6,425 bases of DNA from UBA1447 sp964568955. Its GTDB lineage: Bacteria > Bacillota > Clostridia > Oscillospirales > Acutalibacteraceae. The first letter of the stretch is position 1, and each line of letters starts with the position of its first letter. Positions 1 to 5,718 of this stretch are shown in pieces. Both the position numbers and the translations under genes were made by a program. The notes beneath the pieces are model-generated. The model was given only the letters and a program-made list of their open reading frames with translations. It ran no database searches and was not told the DNA's origin. The DNA lies in contig CAZMSM010000091.1 of assembly GCA_964568955.1 (NCBI GenBank), positions 1 through 6,425 of the forward strand, given 5' to 3'.

Positions 1-102
1 AACGATTTATAATAATATTACATGATTTATGCTTTTTGTCAACAAGAAGAGGTCAAGCAATAATATTTTGTGCAAACAGCATCAAATAACATTCTTTATT
101 GT

Positions 103-131
103 TTGACATTAGCATACTTCTTTGATAAAAT
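103..131 (+). promoter_or_regulatory. Sigma-A-type promoter of the five-gene operon
   Basis: TTGACA at 103-108 matches the -35 consensus exactly. TAAAAT at 126-131 is a one-mismatch -10 box, and the spacer is the ideal 17 bases. Transcription would start near 138, leaving an untranslated leader of about 70 bases before the TTG start at 211. No further promoter as good as this is seen before the terminator at 4827, which supports one transcript for the five genes. The AT-rich DNA at 1-102 holds no gene that I can support. Confidence 0.75.
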
Positions 132-194
132 ATGATGGCGCAAGAAAGTTGTCGTCGTTATAGGGTTTTACACTTATTGTAGATATTAAAATTA

Positions 195-202
195 AAAGGA
201 GG
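195..202 (+). promoter_or_regulatory. Ribosome binding site that fixes the TTG start at 211
   Basis: AAAGGAGG at 195-202 is a full Shine-Dalgarno site 8 bases before TTG 211. No ATG or GTG in the same frame lies at a usable distance, so the TTG start is well supported. Confidence 0.75.
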
Positions 203-210
203 CTTGTGTT

Positions 211-969
211 TTGGTTGATCAGAAAACGTTGGCGTATATCAATTTATATGCCGTGCTGGGCACGCTGGAGAATCTTTGTGAGTTAGATCCTGCAGCCGGT
301 GCTCTGCTAACAAACAAAAAACCGATTTCCATTGGGTTTGAGATTAAGGGTGGCCCCAGTGCCACATTAACCTTCACAAACGGAAAATGCAGGATGGAGC
401 AGGGTGTTACGGATTGTGACATCAAACTACCCTTCGGTTCCTGCGAAAAATTCAACGGTCTACTGGACGGAACGGTCACCCCAATCCCTTCAAAAGGATT
501 TCAGCACATTAAGTTTTTGCTCAAGGAATTTACTCCCCTGACCGATTTACTCGCAAAGTATATGCGCCCCGACCCTGCGGACCTTGAGGATGAGGACTTT
601 TTTGTCATCAGCACCTCGTTGATGTTTTACACCATTTCGGTGGCTATTGCGCAAATAGCAAACAACGACAAGGTCGGCAAATTCACAGCGGGCTACATCG
701 TTGACGGCGATATTGAATTTGCTGTTGAAGGCGGTCCCGCAGCAACGCTTCGCGTAAAAAACGGGCGTCTGCTGACCTTGAAATGCCCGGCAAAAAATCC
801 CCGTGCTTCGATGAAGTTTGCATCTATGGAACTTGCCCGCGACTTGTTTGACGGCAAGGTGAACGCCGTCGCTAGCATTGGCGCCGGGAAGATTTCTATG
901 AAGGGTATGGTTTCCATGCTCGATAATTTGAACAGGCTGCTCGACAGAGTTGCACTGTATCTCGCATAG
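211..969 (+). CDS. Two-domain SCP2-like (sterol carrier protein-2 fold) protein, operon gene 1
   Basis: A 252-residue soluble protein with no signal peptide or membrane segment. It looks like two SCP2-like lipid-binding modules in tandem. Residues 43-59 (FEIKGGPSATLTFTNGK) are matched by 170-186 (FAVEGGPAATLRVKNGR), 9 of 17 identical, at a spacing of 127 residues. Each copy is followed by a helical tail. In the second half, residues 201-246 carry the typical SCP2 ending, with a DGK turn and a GKISMKG strand before a final amphipathic helix. SCP2 domains bind lipids, sterols or acyl-CoA in a hydrophobic tunnel, and some bacterial ones (UbiJ, UbiT) scaffold enzymes acting on polyprenyl compounds. 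Here the ligand is unknown. The gene is first in the operon. Its TAG stop overlaps the ribosome binding site of the aminotransferase, so translation is probably coupled. The SCP2 assignment rests on pattern recognition, not on a search. Confidence 0.75.
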   Translation: MVDQKTLAYINLYAVLGTLENLCELDPAAGALLTNKKPISIGFEIKGGPSATLTFTNGKCRMEQGVTDCDIKLPFGSCEKFNGLLDGTVTPIPSKGFQHIKFLLKEFTPLTDLLAKYMRPDPADLEDEDFFVISTSLMFYTISVAIAQIANNDKVGKFTAGYIVDGDIEFAVEGGPAATLRVKNGRLLTLKCPAKNPRASMKFASMELARDLFDGKVNAVASIGAGKISMKGMVSMLDNLNRLLDRVALYLA

Positions 970-980
970 GAGGTGGCATC

Positions 981-2050
981 ATGAGTTTTAAAATTAACAC
1001 TTACGAAAAAAGCAGAAAGCTTTTTGAAAGAGCCGAAAAGGTAATCCCGTCCGGTGTTTATGGTCATCTCGGCCCTGCGGAAGGGTGCTTTATCCCCGTT
1101 AACGCTTATCCGCTGTTTGCGGAAAAAGCGCAGGGAACGTATTTTTGGGATGTCGACGGCAACAAGTTTATCGACTATATGTGCGGTTATGGCCCCAATG
1201 TGTTGGGGTACGGTGACGAAGATGTCAACGCCGCCGCCTTTGAGCAGTCAAAAATTGCCGACTGCACAACCTCCCCCTCCACAAAAATGATTGAGCTCGC
1301 CGAGCTTTTGGTGGACACCGTCGCTTCCGCCGACTGGGCATTTTTCGCCAAAAACGGCGGAGATACAACGACACTTGCCATTATGACTGCCAGAGCAGCC
1401 ACCGGTCGCAAAAAGATTATTTTTGCAAGCAACTTTTATCACGGCGTTGCGCCATGGACTCAAAAACTCGGTTACCCCGGCGTTCTCGAAGAAGAAGTTG
1501 CGAACAATCTGTATGTCGGCTGGAACGATTTTGAAGCGTTTGAACAACTCGTTGCAGCGAACGAAGGCGAAATTGCGGCGTATATCGCAACACCTTATAT
1601 GCACGGCAACTTTGTGGACAACGAGCTTCCCGCGGACGGCTATTGGCAAAAGGTTCGCAAGCTTTGTACGGAAAAAGGCATTGTGCTGATTATTGACGAT
1701 GTCCGTTGCGGCTTCAGGCTCGACTTAGCCGGTTCCGACCATTTNNNNNNNNNNNNNNNNNNNNNNNNNNNNNNNNNNNNNNNNNNNNNNNNNNNNNNNN
1801 NNNNNNNNNNNNNNNNNNNNNNNNNNNNNNNNNNNNNNNNNNNNTGTTCTACCTCAGAACGGTGGATAAGGACAATAATCTTATGCTGCACCAAGAGTGG
1901 GTGGCGGAATGTGTCAAGAGAGGCGTTTTCTTCACCAATCACCACAACCACTTTATCAATGCAGCCCTGACAGAAAAAGATATCAAGCAGACGATTGAAA
2001 TTGCCGAGGAAGCTTATAGAGTTTTGCGCAAAAATCACCCTGAACTTTAG
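981..2050 (+). CDS. Class III PLP-dependent aminotransferase, glutamate-1-semialdehyde aminomutase-like (contains assembly gap)
   Basis: The ATG at 981 follows AGGAGGT at 968-974. The first 254 residues are intact. They include DVDGNKFIDY (57-66), a phosphate-loop equivalent KNGGDTTT (124-131), YHG (153-155, the aromatic residue that stacks on PLP) and IIDDVRCGFR (237-246), whose first Asp, 239, should bind the PLP ring nitrogen. Then 100 N follow, and 67 C-terminal residues resume in another frame at 1847 (FYLRTVDKDNN onward) and end at TAG 2050. The family is about 425-430 residues, so roughly 105 residues are missing, including the catalytic Lys expected about 25 residues after Asp239. The frame change is explained by the arbitrary gap size: the true gap length must be 2 modulo 3, while 100 is 1 modulo 3. 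I therefore treat this as one intact gene. The substrate is unknown. The altered NSGTEA motif and the lack of heme genes argue against a role in heme synthesis. Members of this fold also aminate sugars and lipids. Confidence 0.85.
1745..1844. other. Assembly gap of 100 N inside the aminotransferase gene
   Basis: A run of exactly 100 N, the usual placeholder for a gap of unknown size. Comparison with the family length suggests about 310 bases are really missing. It hides the PLP-binding lysine region. Confidence 0.97.
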
Positions 2051-2095
2051 TCGCTGCCATACGGTGCATTAATATTCGAAGGAGGAAGACACAAC

Positions 2096-2968
2096 ATGCC
2101 ATTAACAAAAAAAGAATGGTTAGCTCTTGAAAAAAAAGCCAGCGAGCTTCGGCATCTTTGCCTGGATACGACCTATTGGGCAGGTAGTGCGCACATCGGC
2201 GGCGGCATGAGCATTATGGATATGCTTACCGTCTTGTACCATAAGTATCTCAACATCAAAGTGGATGAACCCCTTTGGGAAGACAGAGACCGCTTTATCA
2301 TGAGCAAGGGTCACGCGGGCGTAGCGCTCGCAGCCGTGCTTGTGGATAAAGGCTTTAACGACCCGGAACAGCTCAAGACTTTTAACCACACAAATTCCAA
2401 AATGGGTATGCATTTGGACTCCAACAAAGTAATTGGTGTAGATGCCTCCACAGGTTCGCTCGGCCATGGGCTTCCGATTGCAGTTGGTACCGCTCTTGCG
2501 GCACGAGTGCTTGACAAAAGCTATATGACCTACTGCATCCTGGGTGACGGCGAGTGCAACGAAGGCTCCAACTGGGAAGCGGCCATGTCGGCCTCACACT
2601 ATAAAACGACTAACCTTATTTCATTCGTTGACCGCAACAGATGCATGATTGACGGTTGCACCGAGGATGTTATGCGACTCGAGCCCTTTGTCGACAAATG
2701 GAAAGCCTTCGGCTTTATCGTCAAAGAAATAGATGGCCATAATATGGCGGAACTGTGCGAAGCGATTGATTTTGCACTTGCAAACAAGGAAGAATCGCCG
2801 GTGATGATTATGGCCAACACCATTAAAGGCGCCGGTATCGATTTTATGGAAAACGACTACAGATGGCACTACGGTGCGATTGATGAAGACATGTACAACA
2901 AAGGCAAAGCGAGCCTCGATAAATACTATGAAACCCGCAAGGCCAGGGCGGAAAAAGAAGGCGTATAA
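2096..2968 (+). CDS. Transketolase-like thiamine-diphosphate enzyme, N-terminal subunit
   Basis: A complete 290-residue N-terminal half of a split transketolase, the usual length for such subunits. AAGGAGG at 2079-2085 lies 10 bases before the ATG. The ThDP/metal motif is clear: GDGECNEGSNWEAAMSA at 150-166, with Asp151 and Asn181 (DRNRCMIDG) as the expected metal ligands. Other family marks are SAHIGGGMS (31-39, active-site His33), SKGHA (70-74, His73), STGSLGHGL (118-126) and TIKGAGIDFMEN plus RWHYG near 242-260. Transketolases move two-carbon ketol units between sugar phosphates. Split forms are common in Clostridia and archaea, and some have moved to other acceptors such as sulfo-sugars or pathway-specific keto donors. 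It follows the aminotransferase by 45 bases and needs the C-terminal partner downstream to make an active site. The sequence does not reveal whether it is the housekeeping pentose-phosphate enzyme, but its neighbours suggest a dedicated copy. Confidence 0.93.
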   Translation: MPLTKKEWLALEKKASELRHLCLDTTYWAGSAHIGGGMSIMDMLTVLYHKYLNIKVDEPLWEDRDRFIMSKGHAGVALAAVLVDKGFNDPEQLKTFNHTNSKMGMHLDSNKVIGVDASTGSLGHGLPIAVGTALAARVLDKSYMTYCILGDGECNEGSNWEAAMSASHYKTTNLISFVDRNRCMIDGCTEDVMRLEPFVDKWKAFGFIVKEIDGHNMAELCEAIDFALANKEESPVMIMANTIKGAGIDFMENDYRWHYGAIDEDMYNKGKASLDKYYETRKARAEKEGV

Positions 2969-2978
2969 GCCGGTTTTT

Positions 2979-2994
2979 CAAACCTAACGGTTTG
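2979..2994 (+). other. Small hairpin just after the transketolase N-subunit gene
   Basis: CAAACC (2979-2984), loop TAAC, GGTTTG (2989-2994) form a 6-bp stem 10 bases after the stop codon. It has no clear T-tract, so it is at most a weak pause or processing site. Confidence 0.35.
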
Positions 2995-3027
2995 TGCAAT
3001 GTTTAACAAAGTTGTAAAAAGAATAAC

Positions 3028-3090
3028 ACCCGGTTTTTCTCCGCGCGGAAAACGGGTACGAACAAATAATAAAATTTGCGCGGAGAAAAG
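3028..3090 (+). promoter_or_regulatory. Candidate switching RNA structure before the transketolase C-subunit gene
   Basis: Two hairpins compete in the spacer. Hairpin A pairs ACCCG (3028-3032) and the next T-run with AAAA and CGGGT (3049-3057). Hairpin B is a perfect 12-bp inverted repeat, TTTTCTCCGCGC at 3035-3046 with GCGCGGAGAAAA at 3078-3089, extendable by wobble pairs to 3034-3049 / 3075-3090. Both use 3034-3039 and 3047-3049, so only one can form. Hairpin B reaches the start of the ribosome binding site AGGTGG (3089-3094), while hairpin A leaves it open. Neither stem is followed by a T-tract, so control of translation or mRNA processing is more likely than termination. No known riboswitch class is recognised. 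Confidence 0.5.
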
Positions 3091-3101
3091 GTGGCTAAAT
3101 A

Positions 3102-3959
3102 ATGGCAGGCGGATTAACTTATACGGCTGTTGATTCAACAGCCCTTTCCACAGCGGAATACTATGGCAAAGCGCTTTGCGAAATTGGCGAAGAGCATCCC
3201 GAGGTAGTCGCATTGACGGCTGACCTTGGTAAATCCACAAAAATCGGCATGTTCGGCGATGCATTTCCGGACAGATTCTTTAATGTCGGCATTGCGGAGC
3301 AAAACATGTTCGGTATGGCGGCAGGCATGGCAAAGGCCGGGCTTACGCCCTTCCTTTCCACCTTTTCAACCTTCGCNNNNNNNNNNNNNNNNNNNNNNNN
3401 NNNNNNNNNNNNNNNNNNNNNNNNNNNNNNNNNNNNNNNNNNNNNNNNNNNNNNNNNNNNNNNNNNNNNNNNNNNNTTTGACAGGGTTGTATACCCCAAC
3501 ACCGATTACGGATTTGAACTGGGGAAAGCGGTAGAACTCCATGAGGGCACAGACCTAACGATTATTGCCTGCGGCTCCTGCGTATTTCAGGCGATTCAAG
3601 CCGCTGATTTCCTTGACAGCTCCGACGGGCTTAAAATTCGTGTGCTGAACATGCATACCATCAAACCCATTGACCGCGAGGCAATCGAAAAAGCGGTTAT
3701 GGATACCCGCCGCATCATTACTGTTGAAGACCATACTGTCATTGGCGGTTTGGGAAGCGCGGTTGCGGAAGTGGTTGTTGAATTCGGCAAGGGTTGCGCA
3801 TTTAAGAAGCTCGGCTTGCAGGACGAATTTGCACCGATTGGCCTTCATGAGGATATTATGTCCATCTTGGGCATTGACTCAAACGGCATCATCGAAGCGG
3901 TTCGCGAAGTAATGAAGAGTGACTTTGAACTGGACGACAACTGGGATGACGAAGTATAA
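3102..3959 (+). CDS. Transketolase-like thiamine-diphosphate enzyme, C-terminal subunit (contains assembly gap)
   Basis: This is the pyrimidine-binding and C-terminal half that partners the gene before it. The ATG at 3102 follows AGGTGG by 7 bases. Residues 1-91 hold ALTADLGKS (37-45) and NVGIAEQNMFGMAAG (61-75). Glu66 is the conserved glutamate that activates the ThDP pyrimidine, and its presence argues for a working enzyme. After the 100-N gap the frame continues from 3477 and includes IIACGS, MHTIKPID, and VEDHTVIGGLGSAVAEVV, the typical third-domain motif. Related proteins have roughly 90 residues between the two visible parts, against 33 codons of N here, so the placeholder is too short. 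The hidden part should contain the THQ/IED segment. The C terminus has an acidic tail (ELDDNWDDEV). A 133-base spacer from its partner is unusually long for such a subunit pair and contains RNA structure. Confidence 0.92.
   Translation: MAGGLTYTAVDSTALSTAEYYGKALCEIGEEHPEVVALTADLGKSTKIGMFGDAFPDRFFNVGIAEQNMFGMAAGMAKAGLTPFLSTFSTFXXXXXXXXXXXXXXXXXXXXXXXXXXXXXXXXXXFDRVVYPNTDYGFELGKAVELHEGTDLTIIACGSCVFQAIQAADFLDSSDGLKIRVLNMHTIKPIDREAIEKAVMDTRRIITVEDHTVIGGLGSAVAEVVVEFGKGCAFKKLGLQDEFAPIGLHEDIMSILGIDSNGIIEAVREVMKSDFELDDNWDDEV
3377..3476. other. Assembly gap of 100 N inside the transketolase C-subunit gene
   Basis: A second placeholder of exactly 100 N. The frame happens to be kept across it, since the required length is 1 modulo 3. 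Family comparison suggests around 270 missing bases rather than 100. Confidence 0.97.
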
Positions 3960-3962
3960 GCG

Positions 3963-3986
3963 TGCCGCACGGCAGGCCTATGCCTG
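3963..3986 (+). other. Small overlapping hairpins between operon genes 4 and 5
   Basis: CAGGC (3973-3977), loop CTAT, GCCTG (3982-3986) is a 5-bp stem. It overlaps a shorter one, TGCC (3963-3966) with GGCA (3971-3974). There is no T-tract. It may be an mRNA processing or stability element between the transketolase gene and the last SCP2-like gene, or simply chance. Confidence 0.3.
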
Positions 3987-3993
3987 ACCATCC

Positions 3994-4001
3994 GGAAAGG
4001 A
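3994..4001 (+). promoter_or_regulatory. Ribosome binding site that favours TTG 4011 over ATG 4002
   Basis: GGAAAGGA at 3994-4001 directly abuts ATG 4002, which leaves no room for initiation there. It is 9 bases before the in-frame TTG at 4011, a normal distance. The first gene of the operon, a similar protein, also starts with TTG. Confidence 0.7.
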
Positions 4002-4010
4002 ATGATATTT

Positions 4011-4814
4011 TTGGCTTCAAAAGAAGATATCCTGACAAATAAGATATTTCTCAGCGCAGCATTACCGCTTGTTAAAGTTATCGCAACGGATATTCCAAAA
4101 CTTGCGAAAAAGTTTGAACATACCCACGCGGTGATTCAAGTAAGCGCTTTGGATGCGGATAGCCCCGGCGGCAAGGTGGCGACTCATTTTATTGTAAACG
4201 CAGGCGAGTGGGTTGTGCATCACGATAAAGTGGACAAAAACCCCCACGTTGAGCTTGAATTCAAGAGCATTGAAGCCATGAATGGCTTTTTCAAGGGCAA
4301 AATCGGACCCGCTACACTTCCGAAAATGCGTGGGCTCAAAAACACGGGTACATTTTTAGCCTTTATGCAAGTGCTGCTGAAGATGTCGGCCTTGCTCGGC
4401 GCAAAAGCTCCGCCCGAGGATGAAGAGACCAAAAGGCTGCTTGTCAAATGTTTTTTCTATCTACTCTCGAGCGGCATCAGCACCCTCAACAAGCAAGGGC
4501 ATGAGGAAATACACAACTGGGCGCTAAAGAGCCCCGACAGAGTGTACTCCTGGGCCGTAAACGGCTACCCGGAATTATCGGCCTATATCCGTGTCAAGGC
4601 CGGCAAATCAAGAGCGGGCAGGGGCGAATATAAAAGAGCAATGCCCTTTTTCACCCTTCGTTTTGATAATCTTGACAGCGCTTTGGGCATACTGATGTCC
4701 ATAGACGATATGCTTGAGGCAACAAAATCCGGTCGTTTGATTATGGACGGAGCACCCGAATTCGGCGCGCAAATCGGCGAATTTATGTTGTTGGTCGGCG
4801 GGCTGGCGAAATAG
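4011..4814 (+). CDS. Second two-domain SCP2-like protein, operon gene 5
   Basis: Read from TTG 4011 it is 267 residues (270 from ATG 4002). It has the same plan as the first operon gene: soluble, without a clear signal peptide, and made of two SCP2-like halves. Counting from 4011, residues 78-127 (start PHVELEFKSIEAMNGFFKGK) and 212-264 (start PFFTLRFDNLDSALGILMS) align as strand, helix and turn followed by a hydrophobic helix (FLAFMQVLLKMSALL and QIGEFMLLVGGLA). Similarity to the first gene is in architecture more than in residues, so the two are diverged and probably not interchangeable. SCP2-like folds bind lipids or hydrophobic cofactors. The role here may be to hold or present a substrate to the aminotransferase and transketolase, which is inference. 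It is the last gene of the operon, 51 bases after gene 4 and 12 bases before the terminator. The assignment is less certain than for gene 1. Confidence 0.65.
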   Translation: MASKEDILTNKIFLSAALPLVKVIATDIPKLAKKFEHTHAVIQVSALDADSPGGKVATHFIVNAGEWVVHHDKVDKNPHVELEFKSIEAMNGFFKGKIGPATLPKMRGLKNTGTFLAFMQVLLKMSALLGAKAPPEDEETKRLLVKCFFYLLSSGISTLNKQGHEEIHNWALKSPDRVYSWAVNGYPELSAYIRVKAGKSRAGRGEYKRAMPFFTLRFDNLDSALGILMSIDDMLEATKSGRLIMDGAPEFGAQIGEFMLLVGGLAK

Positions 4815-4826
4815 CAAACACAAAGA

Positions 4827-4858
4827 ATGAGGCAGACCGGGTATTCGGTCTGCCTCAT
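4827..4858. terminator. Bidirectional terminator between convergent genes
   Basis: ATGAGGCAGACCG (4827-4839), a 6-base loop, then CGGTCTGCCTCAT (4846-4858) form a perfect 13-bp stem. It lies between the ends of the SCP2-like gene and the minus-strand TIM-barrel gene. On the minus strand the stem is followed by a T-rich tail (TCTTTGTGTTTG). On the plus strand the tail is weaker (AAAGCTTATTTG). It probably ends transcripts from both sides. Confidence 0.8.
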
Positions 4859-4879
4859 AAAGCTTATTTGGGGTAAGGG

Positions 4880-5563
4880 TTAAAAGGGCGGGTGCGGTTC
4901 GTTTTTGCGGTAGGCTTCCATAATATCCTTAAAGACGTCGCCGCTTGAGGGCGGCGTCCAGGTGATGGCGTTTGCCCCTGCAAGGATGGTTTCCCTAATC
5001 GTTTCGTCGTTTGGCCCGCCGGTGGCAATAATCGGGACCTCCGGAAAGTCTTTGCGAATTTTTTCCACCAGCCTCGCTGTTTTGGAGGCGGCAGAGATAT
5101 TTAATATGCTCACACCGGCTTCCAGCCTTTTCTCAATGTCATCCGTATCGCACACGACCGTGACAACAATGGGAATATCTATCGTTTGACTGAGCCTTTT
5201 GATTACTTCGTTTTTCGTTGGCGCGTTTACAACAACGCCGATAGAGCCTTGGAACTCGGCGTGCAGCCCGAGGTTGAGCACTCTTCTGCCTTGTGTCAAC
5301 CCACCACCCACACCGGCGAACACCGGGACATCAGCACCCGTCATAATGGCTTGTGTAATGACTGGTTGCGGCGTGAAGGGGTAAACAGCTATAACGGCAT
5401 CGGCATTGGTATTGCGAATGATGCTTACATCGGTGGAAAATAAGATAGATTTTATCAAGCGCCCAAACACTCTTATCCCCGTGCAATTTTCTATTGGTTT
5501 GGGTACCTTGAGCATAAATTTTCTTAAGCTGCCGTCAATCTCCGGCACGAACCGCTCTTCCAT
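4880..5563 (-). CDS. TIM-barrel protein of unknown function (ribulose-phosphate-binding-barrel-like)
   Basis: A 227-residue soluble protein. The ATG at 5563-5561 follows AAAGGTGG (5578-5571 on the minus strand) by 7 bases. It has alternating hydrophobic strands and helices of a (beta/alpha)8 barrel: ADAVIAVYPF (54-63), VPVFAGVGGG (79-88), GSIGVVVNAP (106-115), DIPIVVTVVCDTDD (129-142), VSILNISAAS (151-160), VPIIATGGPND (176-186) and AGANAITWTPPS (195-206). The last two resemble the phosphate-binding loops of strands 7 and 8 in HisA/HisF, NanE or tryptophan-synthase-type barrels. I cannot assign a reaction. Similar clostridial proteins are often given only a generic name such as hydrolase. It is transcribed towards the operon and away from the flavin reductase gene, so it is not part of the operon. 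Shared control with the flavin reductase gene is possible through the inverted repeat between them. Confidence 0.75.
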   Translation of the reverse strand: MEERFVPEIDGSLRKFMLKVPKPIENCTGIRVFGRLIKSILFSTDVSIIRNTNADAVIAVYPFTPQPVITQAIMTGADVPVFAGVGGGLTQGRRVLNLGLHAEFQGSIGVVVNAPTKNEVIKRLSQTIDIPIVVTVVCDTDDIEKRLEAGVSILNISAASKTARLVEKIRKDFPEVPIIATGGPNDETIRETILAGANAITWTPPSSGDVFKDIMEAYRKNEPHPPF

Positions 5564-5599
5564 GAATACCCCACCTTTCTCATATTGTCAGCATAACAG

Positions 5600-5605
5600 A
5601 TTATA
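5600..5605 (-). promoter_or_regulatory. -10 box of the TIM-barrel gene promoter
   Basis: Read on the minus strand, 5605-5600 is TATAAT, a perfect -10 box about 37 bases before the start codon. No good -35 box lies 16-18 bases upstream, and that spacer is taken up by the left arm of the inverted repeat. A promoter this uneven often depends on a bound activator, which is inference. Confidence 0.5.
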
Positions 5606-5607
5606 CT

Positions 5608-5648
5608 ATTGTTATTGCAAACTTTAGTGCCGATATTGCAATAACAAT
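5608..5648. promoter_or_regulatory. Perfect 13-bp inverted repeat, candidate shared operator
   Basis: ATTGTTATTGCAA (5608-5620) and TTGCAATAACAAT (5636-5648) are exact reverse complements separated by 15 bases. The arms are 28 bases apart centre to centre. The left arm lies beside the minus-strand -10 box and the right arm covers the expected -35 region of the plus-strand gene, so one protein could control both divergent genes. As RNA it would form a 13-bp hairpin. The right arm also contains its own 10-bp palindrome, TATTGCAATA (5634-5643). No regulator gene lies in the window. Confidence 0.6.
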
Positions 5649-5666
5649 CGTTTTGGTGCGTTTTGA

Positions 5667-5672
5667 TAAAAT
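5667..5672 (+). promoter_or_regulatory. Candidate -10 box of the flavin reductase gene
   Basis: TAAAAT at 5667-5672 is identical to the -10 box of the operon promoter and shares the bases before it (TTTGA). The -35 position, around 5644-5649, is poor and overlaps the right arm of the inverted repeat. TACAAT at 5674-5679 is an alternative. Confidence 0.4.
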
Positions 5673-5718
5673 TTACAATTGCAGGATTTGCACGACAAAA
5701 TTCAACGGAGGTTTAAAG

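Noticed and set aside
4..30. Repeated GATTTAT at 4-10 and 24-30
   Set aside because: A 7-base repeat in very AT-rich DNA is expected by chance.
32..49. An 18-base imperfect dyad, CTTTTTGTCAACAAGAAG, upstream of the operon promoter
   Set aside because: It lies about 55 bases before the -35 box in AT-rich DNA where such symmetry arises easily. With a 2-base centre it cannot form an RNA hairpin, so it is too weak to call an operator.
693..1067. A minus-strand open frame across the junction of the first two operon genes
   Set aside because: It overlaps two clearly coding plus-strand genes and has no family features.
1706..2050. A separate small gene spanning the first N run and ending at 2050
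   Set aside because: Its N-terminal part before the gap is a shadow frame. Only the part after 1847 is real, and it is the C terminus of the aminotransferase.
4002..4010. ATG 4002 as the start of the last operon gene
   Set aside because: The ribosome site runs directly into this ATG. TTG 4011 has normal spacing, and the related gene 1 also uses TTG.
4962..5443. Plus-strand open frames across the TIM-barrel gene
   Set aside because: They lack ribosome sites and recognisable protein features, and lie opposite a well-supported minus-strand gene.
5653..5718. A 22-residue N-terminal extension of the flavin reductase from GTG 5653
   Set aside because: It has no ribosome binding site and would overlap the likely promoter. 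ATG 5719 has GGAGG at a good distance.
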